A stretch of 64,000 bases of DNA from Candidatus Peregrinibacteria bacterium RIFOXYA2_FULL_41_18. GTDB taxonomy: Bacteria > Patescibacteriota > Gracilibacteria > UBA1369 > UBA12470. The DNA lies in assembly GCA_001788795.1 (NCBI GenBank), contig MFXH01000018.1, forward strand, positions 62,001 to 126,000, read 5' to 3'. The position numbers were made by a program, and so were the translations under genes. The first letter of the stretch is position 1. Every line of letters begins with the position of its first letter. The notes under the pieces were generated by a model that saw nothing but the letters and a program-made list of their open reading frames with translations, made no database searches and had not been told where the DNA came from. Of this stretch, positions 50,242 to 58,258 are shown one piece after another.

Positions 50242-51167
50242 ATTTTAAAAGATTTAAAAAATACGCCTTCGCGGATTGCGTTAAGTACGCTTGCAATTTC
50301 ATATGATGTAATAGCGATAGGGTGTCTTATAAAATCCTTAATCGCAAGGTTCTTCTTAAGCATTAACTGATGGTTTCTGAAAGAATAAATTTTTTGAAAA
50401 TCCGAAAGGCTTTGCCTGCCTTTCAATAGACCAAGAATTCCTTTTCTCGCAACTGCGCCCGTTCCCCTGCCGTGATAAGCAATCGCGTTTGGCACATAGA
50501 TCGCATGCCAACTTTTTTTATTAAATCTCCATGCAAGATCGACATCTTCTTTATACATAAAAAACTTGGAATCGAATGTTTCACCTTCCTGCATTACATC
50601 TATAAGCGCCGTTCTTTTATAAATTGGGCATGCGCCTGAAACGCCCCAAACCATTTTCGATTTATCGTATTGGTGAGAATCTTCCTCCCCCTGTCCTCTA
50701 TCCGTAACGCGAGTGGACTTGTGAAAAACAAGCCCTGTCGTATCTATTGTTTTCGTCTTTTCGTTTTTTTGAAAATCATATCTCAAGAGTTTTCCTGTAG
50801 CGGAACTCGCTTTTTTGTCCGATTCAAGAGTTTTCACAGTTTTTTCATAATAATCAGGCATCAAAATAACATCCGGATTTAGGATACTGACGTAAGGCGC
50901 CCCTGAGATATCTATCCCCTGATTTGCCGCACCGGCGTATCCGAAATTGAAATGATTCTGAAAAACTCGCACGAAAGGATAATTCTTAATTACAAATGAG
51001 CTCGAGTCGTCATGCGATAGATTGTCTATGAAAATAACATCCATCAGACCTTTCTTGAATAGTGTCTGATGCGCAACCGAATCCAGACAGGTGCGCAAAA
51101 ACTTAAAGCTGTTGTAGCCGATTATTACGACTGCGAGAATTGTTTTTTTGTTTCGGAAAGATTGCAT
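50238..51167 (-). CDS. family 2 glycosyltransferase (rhamnosyltransferase-like)
   Basis: 309 aa GT-A enzyme. N-terminal VVIIGYNSFKFLRTCLDSV, nucleotide loop FIDNLSHDDSS, metal-binding region SILNPDVILMP, and the acceptor/base region MYKEDVDLAWRFNKKSWHAIYVP followed by YHGRGTGA. This pattern is closest to WbbL-type rhamnosyl- and GlcNAc-diphospholipid transferases. The first gene of the polysaccharide region, pointing away from the rest. It ends in TGA, overlapping the small membrane gene. Confidence 0.88.
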   Translation of the reverse strand: MQSFRNKKTILAVVIIGYNSFKFLRTCLDSVAHQTLFKKGLMDVIFIDNLSHDDSSSFVIKNYPFVRVFQNHFNFGYAGAANQGIDISGAPYVSILNPDVILMPDYYEKTVKTLESDKKASSATGKLLRYDFQKNEKTKTIDTTGLVFHKSTRVTDRGQGEEDSHQYDKSKMVWGVSGACPIYKRTALIDVMQEGETFDSKFFMYKEDVDLAWRFNKKSWHAIYVPNAIAYHGRGTGAVARKGILGLLKGRQSLSDFQKIYSFRNHQLMLKKNLAIKDFIRHPIAITSYEIASVLNAIREGVFFKSFKI

Positions 51168-51215
51168 GTTGATAATAGGATAGCAAAAAGCTCAGCGAAA
51201 ATGTAGAATACTTTT

Positions 51216-51250
51216 CGCATTTCGGTATTCGGCATTCCGTATTCGATATT
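51216..51250 (+). repeat. GGTATTC heptamer repeat C4
   Basis: TTCGGTATTCGG and related heptamers immediately upstream of the GT4-deacetylase fusion gene, in the divergent gap. Same sequence type as C2 and C3. Confidence 0.6.
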
Positions 51251-51258
51251 TTTCCTCT

Positions 51259-53406
51259 ATGCTCAAACCTTGGAAAATCTGCATGATTATAGACAGCTGG
51301 GATCCTATTCTCGGCGGTGCTCAAGTGCACACGAAAGAGCTTGTCGCAAGACTGATCAATAATTATGGCTGCGAGGTTCATTTGATTACAAGAAATATCA
51401 GGGTTGACGATTCGAAGAAGAAATATCCGCACATAGAGTCGTTAATGGATGGGAAATTCAAGATTTACAGGCTCGGACCCAAGGCTAAATTTCATAATCT
51501 TTTTGCAAGAATTTGGTGGTGCATTTATGCAGGTTTTTACACTCGAAAATTGCATATAAAAAACGGGTTTGACCTTATACATGCGCATGCTTTTTTGAGC
51601 GCCTATCCCGCTAGATTCGGCAGGTTTTTGTGTGGTTTGCCTATCGTTTATACGATTCACGGTACGAGTCTTTTTTATAAAAAAGGCGGACTTCAGGCTC
51701 AGATCGAGAGAGATTTGCTTACGAAAATATCTTACGATCATGTGATAACCGTTGCCGAGAATTTTTTGCAACTAAAAGGTGTTAATAAAAAAATATCCGT
51801 AATACCGAATGGTATAGACGTTTCCGCATATGACAAGGTTAAATCAGACCGAGAACCGGATGACGTTTTCAGGGTTCTTTATGTAGGACGTTTTGATCCG
51901 ATAAAAGGGCTGAAGACTCTAATAAAAGGAGTGTCTCTTTTGCGAAATGACGTTGGCACGAAACAGATGGAGGTCAGACTTGTCGGCTACGGATATGAAA
52001 TTGATAAGCTGAAAAAACTTATAGCAAAGTTGCATTTGGGAAGAGTGTTTAAGTTTGTTGGAAGACTTGAAGGTGAGGCTTTGATAAAAGAGTATAAGAA
52101 TGCAGATTTATTTGTTTTGCCTTCTTATTCCGAAGGGCAGTCTTTGACATTGATGGAGGCTTGCGCGTGCAAATTGCCTATTTTGGCAACGCAAGTTGGC
52201 GATAATGCGAAATTGGTTAAGGAAAATATAAACGGATTCTTGATGCAACCCGGAAATGCTGATGAGATTAAACAGTATCTTGAGATTTTCATGAACAATC
52301 CTCATCTTAAGAATATGGGTGAACAGAGCCGTGCGATACTGGATGGAGCCGGGATGACTTGGGATGTCAGCGCGGAGAAAACTTATAATGTTTACCAGCG
52401 CGTTATGATTGCGCTAAAAGGAGTTCCCGTATGGAGTAAAATCAAAGACTTCTTGCGCGAGCCAAGACTTCCTCATATGTTTTTTTCACAGTCTTGGAGG
52501 TATTTTAATTTTTCAAAAATCTATACCAAAAAAATTAATCTTTCCGATCCGGTTTTGTGTTCTCTGACCGTTGATGTCGAGAGGAATTACGGATCTGCCG
52601 CCGATGACAGCGATACCGACCATACCGAAGAAACTTGTGAAAAATTCTTCACGGATTTCAATGGCTTCTGCGAACAACAAGAACTTAAATCAACTTTATT
52701 CGTGCAGGGAAGTTTGGTTCCGAAATTCGCAACTCAACTCAAAGAATATGATGAAAAAGGGCATGAGATCGGCGTGCATGGCATGTATCACGAACTTTGG
52801 GCTAAGGCGAAATGGTTTTTGCAAGACAGGCCTCTCACAAAAGCCGAGAAAATGCTTTTTATGGAACAGGCTATGGCGAATTTCGAAAAGGCGGGATTGC
52901 ATAAACCTGTTAGTTTCCGCGCTCCCAATATGGTTATAAACGAAAAATCTTGCGATGTCCTTGCACATTACGGGTTTAAATACGACTCTTCTTTCGCGTC
53001 TTTCCGCGGAAGGGATTTCGGTATTAAATTCCCTATTCCGTATAAAGTAGGTGATGTACATGGAGTACCTGTCAGTTTTGATCCGTTACCGCATTTCGTA
53101 CGCCGCGCACTTATTGTTCCGATTTCAAATTATTGGGTGATGAACTTGTACTATCTTCTCAGCCTTAGCGATTCGGATCTGGAGGAGGCGATTAAGAGAA
53201 TCTTATGGAGTCAGAAAAAAGCTAAGGTTAAACCCCATTTGGTCTTCTTGGCTCATTCTTGGGAGTTTGAAAGCTGCGACCAATATCCTTATTGCAATGG
53301 CGAGAATTACAGCAAATTGGCGAAAAAATTCTATATGTTAAGACAGAAGTTCAATCTGAAATTTCTGACATTTGAGAATCTTTGCAAAGAGGTGTGGGAG
53401 AAGTAG
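51259..53406 (+). CDS. GT4 glycosyltransferase fused to polysaccharide deacetylase
   Basis: 715 aa two-domain enzyme. Residues about 1-395 are a GT4 transferase (GGAQVHTKELVARL, HGTSLFYKKGG, VGRFDPIKGLKTLIKGV, SYSEGQSLTLMEACACKLPIL). Residues about 430-715 are a NodB-type deacetylase: metal motif SLTVDVE, EIGVHGMYHE with the paired His, and SFRAPN. No signal peptide or transmembrane helix is visible, so both activities would be cytoplasmic. The two steps may act on one lipid-linked GlcNAc-type sugar. The TAG stop lies in nonamer array A9. Confidence 0.9.
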   Translation: MLKPWKICMIIDSWDPILGGAQVHTKELVARLINNYGCEVHLITRNIRVDDSKKKYPHIESLMDGKFKIYRLGPKAKFHNLFARIWWCIYAGFYTRKLHIKNGFDLIHAHAFLSAYPARFGRFLCGLPIVYTIHGTSLFYKKGGLQAQIERDLLTKISYDHVITVAENFLQLKGVNKKISVIPNGIDVSAYDKVKSDREPDDVFRVLYVGRFDPIKGLKTLIKGVSLLRNDVGTKQMEVRLVGYGYEIDKLKKLIAKLHLGRVFKFVGRLEGEALIKEYKNADLFVLPSYSEGQSLTLMEACACKLPILATQVGDNAKLVKENINGFLMQPGNADEIKQYLEIFMNNPHLKNMGEQSRAILDGAGMTWDVSAEKTYNVYQRVMIALKGVPVWSKIKDFLREPRLPHMFFSQSWRYFNFSKIYTKKINLSDPVLCSLTVDVERNYGSAADDSDTDHTEETCEKFFTDFNGFCEQQELKSTLFVQGSLVPKFATQLKEYDEKGHEIGVHGMYHELWAKAKWFLQDRPLTKAEKMLFMEQAMANFEKAGLHKPVSFRAPNMVINEKSCDVLAHYGFKYDSSFASFRGRDFGIKFPIPYKVGDVHGVPVSFDPLPHFVRRALIVPISNYWVMNLYYLLSLSDSDLEEAIKRILWSQKKAKVKPHLVFLAHSWEFESCDQYPYCNGENYSKLAKKFYMLRQKFNLKFLTFENLCKEVWEK

Positions 53407-53451
53407 TGAAGAAGTTGGAGAAGTAGAAGAAGTATGAGAAGTGACATAGTG
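53401..53451 (+). repeat. nonamer array A9 (GAAGT repeat)
   Basis: The longest copy: five GAAGT units. It includes the stop codon of the fusion gene and both candidate start codons (ATG 53434, GTG 53449) of the next gene. Confidence 0.85.
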
Positions 53452-54399
53452 AATAATGAGAAGATACAACCTAAGATTTATGACCAGTTACAATCTATAA
53501 TGCATTACGATTTCAACTACATTCGGTCCGGACTCGACTTCATTCTGAAGCAAAGTTCTTTGGCGCATGTTCGTCCGAAGAAGATTCTTGTTCCAGCATT
53601 CATCTGCCCGATTGTTCCGGAAGTTATTCGACGAAACGGATTTGAAGTTGAGTTCGTCGATGCTGATTTGGATAGTTTTAATATGAAAATTCCAGCATCT
53701 GATTTGGATGGAATTGGAGCCGTATTTGTTTGCCATACTTTCGGAGCTAAATGCGAAGTTCCGAGCGGCGTTAAGACTATTGAAGATTGTGCTCATTTTC
53801 TGTCGAAAGAGCGTGAAGGAGATTTCGCGCTCTACAGTATGTATAAACAGATTCGGAATGTACGCGGTGGATATGTCGAATGTGACGAAGATTTGAGCAA
53901 GACTTACGATCATCTTTTAACAGACAGTGTTCGAGTGCGCGACTTGCCTTTATTGTTTATGAATTCACGTTTTTTCGATCTTCCGAGATCGCTGAAAGGC
54001 TTACCGTCATGCAGTCCGGCCGAATCTGAAAAGTGGGATGTGCTTAAGGCTTCTCACCTGACCAAGAAACTTTTTGAGAAAAAAAAGCTTCCAGATTCCG
54101 ATATCTATAAAGATATGAAAAATGCTTTCAATAATCTTGGACTTGGCAAATTTTTCGCGATGCAAAAAATGCCCGAAGGTTCCGTTCCTTATAATTTTTC
54201 GATTCGTGTTATTGATGATTCCATTTCGAGAGATGAGCTTTTATTACGACTGAGGCGCAGACGAGTTTTTGCCGATAGGATGTGGTATAACGCAGATACG
54301 GGTTCGTGCAAAAATGCGGAAATTCTGGCTGAGACAATTATCAATCTGCCTATTAATTTAAATTCATTAGTCGAACTTAAAAATGCAATTCCACGATAA
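53434..54399 (+). CDS. DegT/DnrJ-like PLP-dependent aminotransferase family protein
   Basis: 321 aa, shorter than typical sugar aminotransferases (about 370). Recognisable blocks: ILVPAFICPIVPEVIRRNGFE-type substrate region, FVDADLDSFNM, TIEDCAHF (PLP-ring Asp), and FALYSMYKQIRNVRGG, where the Lys is the candidate PLP Schiff base. The C-terminal half is diverged. Probably transfers an amino group to a nucleotide-4-keto-sugar, but loss of activity is possible. The start may be the ATG at 53434 (inside repeat A9) or the GTG at 53449. Overlaps the next gene by 17 bp. Confidence 0.78.
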   Translation: MRSDIVNNEKIQPKIYDQLQSIMHYDFNYIRSGLDFILKQSSLAHVRPKKILVPAFICPIVPEVIRRNGFEVEFVDADLDSFNMKIPASDLDGIGAVFVCHTFGAKCEVPSGVKTIEDCAHFLSKEREGDFALYSMYKQIRNVRGGYVECDEDLSKTYDHLLTDSVRVRDLPLLFMNSRFFDLPRSLKGLPSCSPAESEKWDVLKASHLTKKLFEKKKLPDSDIYKDMKNAFNNLGLGKFFAMQKMPEGSVPYNFSIRVIDDSISRDELLLRLRRRRVFADRMWYNADTGSCKNAEILAETIINLPINLNSLVELKNAIPR

Positions 54400-55951
54400 G
54401 ACAATTTTTCATACAGTTGAATGGGGGAAGTTTTTAGAAAAAATTCTCCATGGGAAAATTGAGACTATCGAGTCGGAGAAAGGCTTGCTGCCTATTTTCA
54501 GAGGCAGCTCAATCCCGTTGGCCGACTATTGTGGACCTGTCGGAGATGTGGCGATACCGGATGGGGTGGAGGTTTTTTCTTTAAAAAAACTGCCTGGGTT
54601 CAAAGAGTCGCCATTTTGCACGTTCAAGCTCGTGATAGGTGGAAAAAGCTATGAAGAGATTTTGAAACATGTCATTCATCAGAAAACGCGCAACATGATA
54701 AACAAAGCTGTGCGTGAGGGCGTACATGTTTACAAGGTTGAGCTTAATAAAAAACATTTATCTGCTTATTACCGCCTGTATGTTTCGACAATGTTACGAC
54801 TCAATCGCGTGCCTCTGCCCATGAAGGCTTTTTCGGTTTTACCGAATATTTTCGGTGAGAAAGTCGAGCTTTATTTGGCTGAATATAATGGCAAGTTTAT
54901 AGGAGGAATTATTTCTTTTGTCTATAATGGAGTTTCGCATTCGCGAAACGACTTATCTGATGGCGCAAGGAATGCTTCGCGTCCTAGCGCTGACGGCAGA
55001 ATGCATATTTGGAGCAATGCGTCTGCTAGTAAATTGAGCGGGCTCGGGGTGAATAACGCCCTTTATGCGTATGCGATAGAGCGCGCGAGCGAACTCAAAC
55101 TTAATGAAGTGGATTTCGGTAGTAGTGCAATCGGGTCGTCGCATCATTTCTTCAAAAAAAGATTTGGAGGGATCGAGACGCCGATCTATTGCAATCATGA
55201 AATCGATGCTGATGTCAGAGCCGGAATGCTTGTAAAACTGGTGACTTTTATTATGAAATTTTTGCCAATTTCGCTTGTGAGTTTTCTCTCTAGAATCGCT
55301 CATAAAACATCTTTTAGAAGTGTTTTTAAAATTGCGTGCGGGATATTTTTACCTTTGTTTTTATTATTTCTAATCTCTCCTTTACTCATCTTTAATTCTG
55401 GTAAAAAACAGATTTATACCGACATTAATCTTGTACCGAATTATGAAGTCGCAATTGTGTTTGGGGCCGGTATAAAAGATGATGGCACTCCTTCAGACGC
55501 TCTGAAAGACAGGCTCGTAACTGCTGCTCAATTGTATGATTCCGGCAAAGTCGAAAAAATCTTGGTATCGGGAGATAACAGCCTTGAGCATTATGATGAA
55601 CCGACCGCAATGTACACATATTTGGTTGATAGCGAGGGCATACCTGCAGAAGATGTCTTCGTGGATTTTGCAGGAAGACGAACTTATGATACTTGCGTAC
55701 GTGCGCATGAAATTTGGGGCGTTGATGAAGCAATTCTTATATCGCAAGGATTTCATTTGCCGAGGGCTATTTTTACCTGTAATGCGCTTGGGGTTGATAG
55801 TTCTGGATATTCAGCCACCAATCAGAGTTATGTCCTTTCAAGATATTATAAATTTCGAGAAGTTTTGGCTATTTACAACGCCGTTATAGATGTGTATTTG
55901 TGGGGACCGGATTATATTGGAGGAGAAATTGAATTGGACTTGGATAATTAA
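54383..55951 (+). CDS. FemAB-like acyltransferase fused to SanA/DUF218 domain
   Basis: 522 aa fusion. Residues about 1-275 are a FemAB/GNAT domain (FHTVEWGKFLEKI, KTRNMINKAVREGV, RLYVSTMLRLNRVPLP, EVDFGSSAIGSSHHFFKKRFGG). A hydrophobic helix (about 318-338) follows, then a SanA/YdcF DUF218 domain (AIVFGAGIKDDGTPSDALKDR, ILVSGDN, LISQGFHLPRAIFTC). A REP-like element at 54930-54992 inserts about 20 residues (SHSRNDLSDGARNASRPSADG) into the FemAB domain. FemAB would place the first domain in the cytoplasm and DUF218 outside. Cotranscribed with the DegT-like gene; 5 bp from the next GT4. Confidence 0.88.
   Translation: MQFHDKTIFHTVEWGKFLEKILHGKIETIESEKGLLPIFRGSSIPLADYCGPVGDVAIPDGVEVFSLKKLPGFKESPFCTFKLVIGGKSYEEILKHVIHQKTRNMINKAVREGVHVYKVELNKKHLSAYYRLYVSTMLRLNRVPLPMKAFSVLPNIFGEKVELYLAEYNGKFIGGIISFVYNGVSHSRNDLSDGARNASRPSADGRMHIWSNASASKLSGLGVNNALYAYAIERASELKLNEVDFGSSAIGSSHHFFKKRFGGIETPIYCNHEIDADVRAGMLVKLVTFIMKFLPISLVSFLSRIAHKTSFRSVFKIACGIFLPLFLLFLISPLLIFNSGKKQIYTDINLVPNYEVAIVFGAGIKDDGTPSDALKDRLVTAAQLYDSGKVEKILVSGDNSLEHYDEPTAMYTYLVDSEGIPAEDVFVDFAGRRTYDTCVRAHEIWGVDEAILISQGFHLPRAIFTCNALGVDSSGYSATNQSYVLSRYYKFREVLAIYNAVIDVYLWGPDYIGGEIELDLDN
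54930..54992 (+). repeat. REP-like palindromic element E4 inside the FemAB-SanA gene
   Basis: GTTTCGC (54932-54938)/GCGAAAC (54943-54949), GACTT, then GGCGCAAG...CCTAGCGC. Strongly similar to E1 and in the same orientation. It stays in frame in the coding sequence. Confidence 0.8.
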
Positions 55952-55956
55952 TTTTT

Positions 55957-57111
55957 ATGAAACGAATCTTAATAATTTGCGGCGACCTGAATCCAAACGA
56001 CCTCGGCGGGGCGGAGGTGCATATTGTTGAAGTTATCAAAAGACTTGCTCATCTTGGATATAAGATTGATGTTTTTGTCGGGATCGATGATTCGATCAAA
56101 TCTGTTCTAGATCATGAGAATATATCGATTCATACTGTTAAATACAGGCAAGTGAAAAATCTTTATAGCGTGTTTTATGCACGTGCGGCTTTGAAGCAGA
56201 TTCGTGCGTTTTTGCGTGAAAATAAGGTGGATATTGTGCACTCGAAACAAACTTACCCTCAAGGTTATATCGCGGCTAAATTGAAGCGCGAGTTTGGATT
56301 ATCTTTTTATCAAACCATTCAAAATCCTCTCGCTTACAAAGAGGAGTTGGTCGTTAAGGGTGGCATTATGAAAATGATGAGTTTTTTATGGCTAAAGTTT
56401 GCCGAGAGATGGGTCAAATTTGCGATGCGGAATACCGACTTGTGCGGATGTGTAAGCAGTTATTCGGAGGAGAAGGCGATTATGCTCGGGGCCAAGAAAA
56501 CTATGATTATTCCAAATGGCGTTGATACGAAGATTTTTCATCCTTCTACGGATAGGGTTGGTGGATATAAAATCGTTACAACTTCGACCCTAATTCCGCG
56601 CAATGGAATAGATGTGCTTGTGAGAGCTTTCGGGCATGTCGCACGCGGTATACCTGAGGCAACGCTCGAAATTGCCGGTGAAGGACCGATGGAGGATGAG
56701 CTCAGTCACCTCGCAAAAGAGCTTGGCGTTGAGGATCGCGTGAAGTTCTTGGGGACTTTACCTCATAAGATGGTGCCGGATTTATTGCGCAGTGCAGACT
56801 TGTTTGTCAGACCTTCGCGAGCTGAGGGTTTCGGCGTTTCTTTTGTCGAAGCGATGGCTTGCGGCGTACCTGTTATTACATGCCCGAGCGGAGGGATTGT
56901 GGATTTTGTTGTTGATGGAGAGACCGGAATTTTGGTTAAGCCGGATGATCCGAAAGGGCTTGCTGAGGCGATTGAGGCTGTATTCAGCGATGTCGGGAAA
57001 TTGGAAGATATGAAGAATAATGCACTGAAGATGGTGCGCGAAAGATATTCGTGGGATAAAATTACGAATAAGGTTCGCGAAGCGTATGAGGTCATAGGTC
57101 ATAGGTCATAG
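55957..57111 (+). CDS. glycosyltransferase family 4
   Basis: 384 aa GT-B enzyme. Start motif GDLNPNDLGGAEVHIVEVIKRL; acceptor domain; donor domain with IPRNGIDVLVRAFGHV, IAGEGPMEDEL and PSRAEGFGVSFVEAMACGVP. The sugar specificity is not evident. The final residues (VIGHRS) and TAG stop are encoded by a perfect GGTCATA heptamer array (57090-57124), so the natural C-terminus may have been lost. Confidence 0.92.
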   Translation: MKRILIICGDLNPNDLGGAEVHIVEVIKRLAHLGYKIDVFVGIDDSIKSVLDHENISIHTVKYRQVKNLYSVFYARAALKQIRAFLRENKVDIVHSKQTYPQGYIAAKLKREFGLSFYQTIQNPLAYKEELVVKGGIMKMMSFLWLKFAERWVKFAMRNTDLCGCVSSYSEEKAIMLGAKKTMIIPNGVDTKIFHPSTDRVGGYKIVTTSTLIPRNGIDVLVRAFGHVARGIPEATLEIAGEGPMEDELSHLAKELGVEDRVKFLGTLPHKMVPDLLRSADLFVRPSRAEGFGVSFVEAMACGVPVITCPSGGIVDFVVDGETGILVKPDDPKGLAEAIEAVFSDVGKLEDMKNNALKMVRERYSWDKITNKVREAYEVIGHRS

Positions 57112-57124
57112 GTCATAGGTCGTA
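57090..57124 (+). repeat. GGTCATA tandem heptamer array D1
   Basis: Five 7-nt units, the central ones perfect GGTCATA. Contains the stop codon of the upstream glycosyltransferase gene. Confidence 0.9.
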
Positions 57125-57172
57125 TGAAATACTTTATAGGCTTTTTACTGGCGTAAAACGGCTTATAATATG

Positions 57173-57211
57173 TATAATTTAATGGCAAAATTAATTCTTA
57201 CTATTTTATGA
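57173..57211 (+). promoter_or_regulatory. -10 box and nine-codon leader ORF before SDR gene
   Basis: TATAAT at 57173-57178 (another at 57164-57169) is followed 3 nt later by an ATG (57182-57184). This opens a nine-codon frame (M-A-K-L-I-L-T-I-L) whose TGA overlaps the ATG of the next gene (57208). It may be a leader peptide or chance. Confidence 0.35.
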
Positions 57212-58224
57212 AGATTCTGATTACAGGCGGCGCCGGCTTTATCGGATGTAACGCCTCGGCCTATTTCCTCGGACAAGGACATGAAGTCACGATTTTCGAT
57301 AATTTTTCTCGAAAAGGAACCGAATCGAATTTCGAATGGTTAAAAAGCAAATATCCGAATGTGAATGTTGTACGCGCGGATATTAGAGATGCGGACGCGA
57401 TTAAAAAGACTGTTGCCGAAGGCTCATTCGACACCGTACTGCATTTCGCAGGGCAAGTTGCTGTTACAACTTCCGTAACTGATCCGAGAGAGGATTTCGA
57501 GATCAACGCTTTGGGAACTTTTAACATGCTTGAGGCTTGCAGATTGGCACCTCAAAAACCGATAGTTATTTATTCTTCAACAAATAAGGTTTACGGAGGA
57601 ATGGAGGATATTGCAACCATCGAGCGAAATGGCAGATATGAGTATCGTGATTTACCTGCCGGCGTTCCGGAAAACAGAATCCTCGACTTCCACTCTCCTT
57701 ATGGATGCAGCAAGGGCTGTGCCGATCAGTATGTAAGAGATTATTCCCGTATTTACGGACTTAAAACCGTTGTTTTCAGACAGTCTTGCATCTATGGTTA
57801 TCGTCAATTCGGCGTCGAGGATCAAGGATGGGTTGCTTGGTTTATTATCGCAATTGTTTTGGGCAAACAGCTTACAATCTATGGAGATGGCAAACAGGTT
57901 CGAGACATATTATTCATTGAAGATTTGGTTGCCGGATATGATGCGGCTATCCGCAATATCGAGAAGTGCGCAGGGCAGGTTTATAACGTCGGAGGAGGCG
58001 CAGGTAATCAGATGTCGCTGCTTGAATTGATTGCGTTTTTGGAGAAATTTACAGGCAAAAAAATTGAGTATAAATTCGCAGATTGGAGACCCGGCGATCA
58101 GCCTGTATTCGTTTGCGATATTGCAAAAGCGAAGAAGGATTTCGGATGGGAGCCGAAGGTCGCTGTTGAGCAAGGTGTAAAGAAGTTATTTGATTGGGTG
58201 AGCGAGAATAAGAATTTATTTTAG
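57208..58224 (+). CDS. NAD-dependent nucleotide-sugar epimerase (CDP-paratose 2-epimerase-like)
   Basis: 338 aa extended SDR. NAD-binding ITGGAGFIGCN, IFDNFSRKGTESN, active-site Ser/Thr in YSSTNKVYG and catalytic Tyr/Lys in SPYGCSKGCADQY. CIYGYRQFGVEDQGWVAWF is characteristic of CDP-tyvelose/CDP-paratose 2-epimerases. Supplies an activated deoxy-sugar or 4-epimer for the glycosyltransferases around it. Other CDP-deoxysugar genes are not in the window, so the substrate remains uncertain. Confidence 0.88.
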   Translation: MKILITGGAGFIGCNASAYFLGQGHEVTIFDNFSRKGTESNFEWLKSKYPNVNVVRADIRDADAIKKTVAEGSFDTVLHFAGQVAVTTSVTDPREDFEINALGTFNMLEACRLAPQKPIVIYSSTNKVYGGMEDIATIERNGRYEYRDLPAGVPENRILDFHSPYGCSKGCADQYVRDYSRIYGLKTVVFRQSCIYGYRQFGVEDQGWVAWFIIAIVLGKQLTIYGDGKQVRDILFIEDLVAGYDAAIRNIEKCAGQVYNVGGGAGNQMSLLELIAFLEKFTGKKIEYKFADWRPGDQPVFVCDIAKAKKDFGWEPKVAVEQGVKKLFDWVSENKNLF

Positions 58225-58230
58225 AAGTTT

Positions 58231-58258
58231 GTAACTAGTAACTGGTAACTTGTAGTTT
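58231..58258 (+). repeat. GTAACTA heptamer array D2
   Basis: GTAACTA, GTAACTG, GTAACTT and a degenerate fourth unit, in the 33-bp gap between the SDR and GT4 genes. The last unit reaches the first base of the GT4 start codon. Confidence 0.75.

Noticed and set aside
57090..57124. CRISPR array
   Set aside because: The repeat is 7 nt with no spacers, and there are no cas genes.
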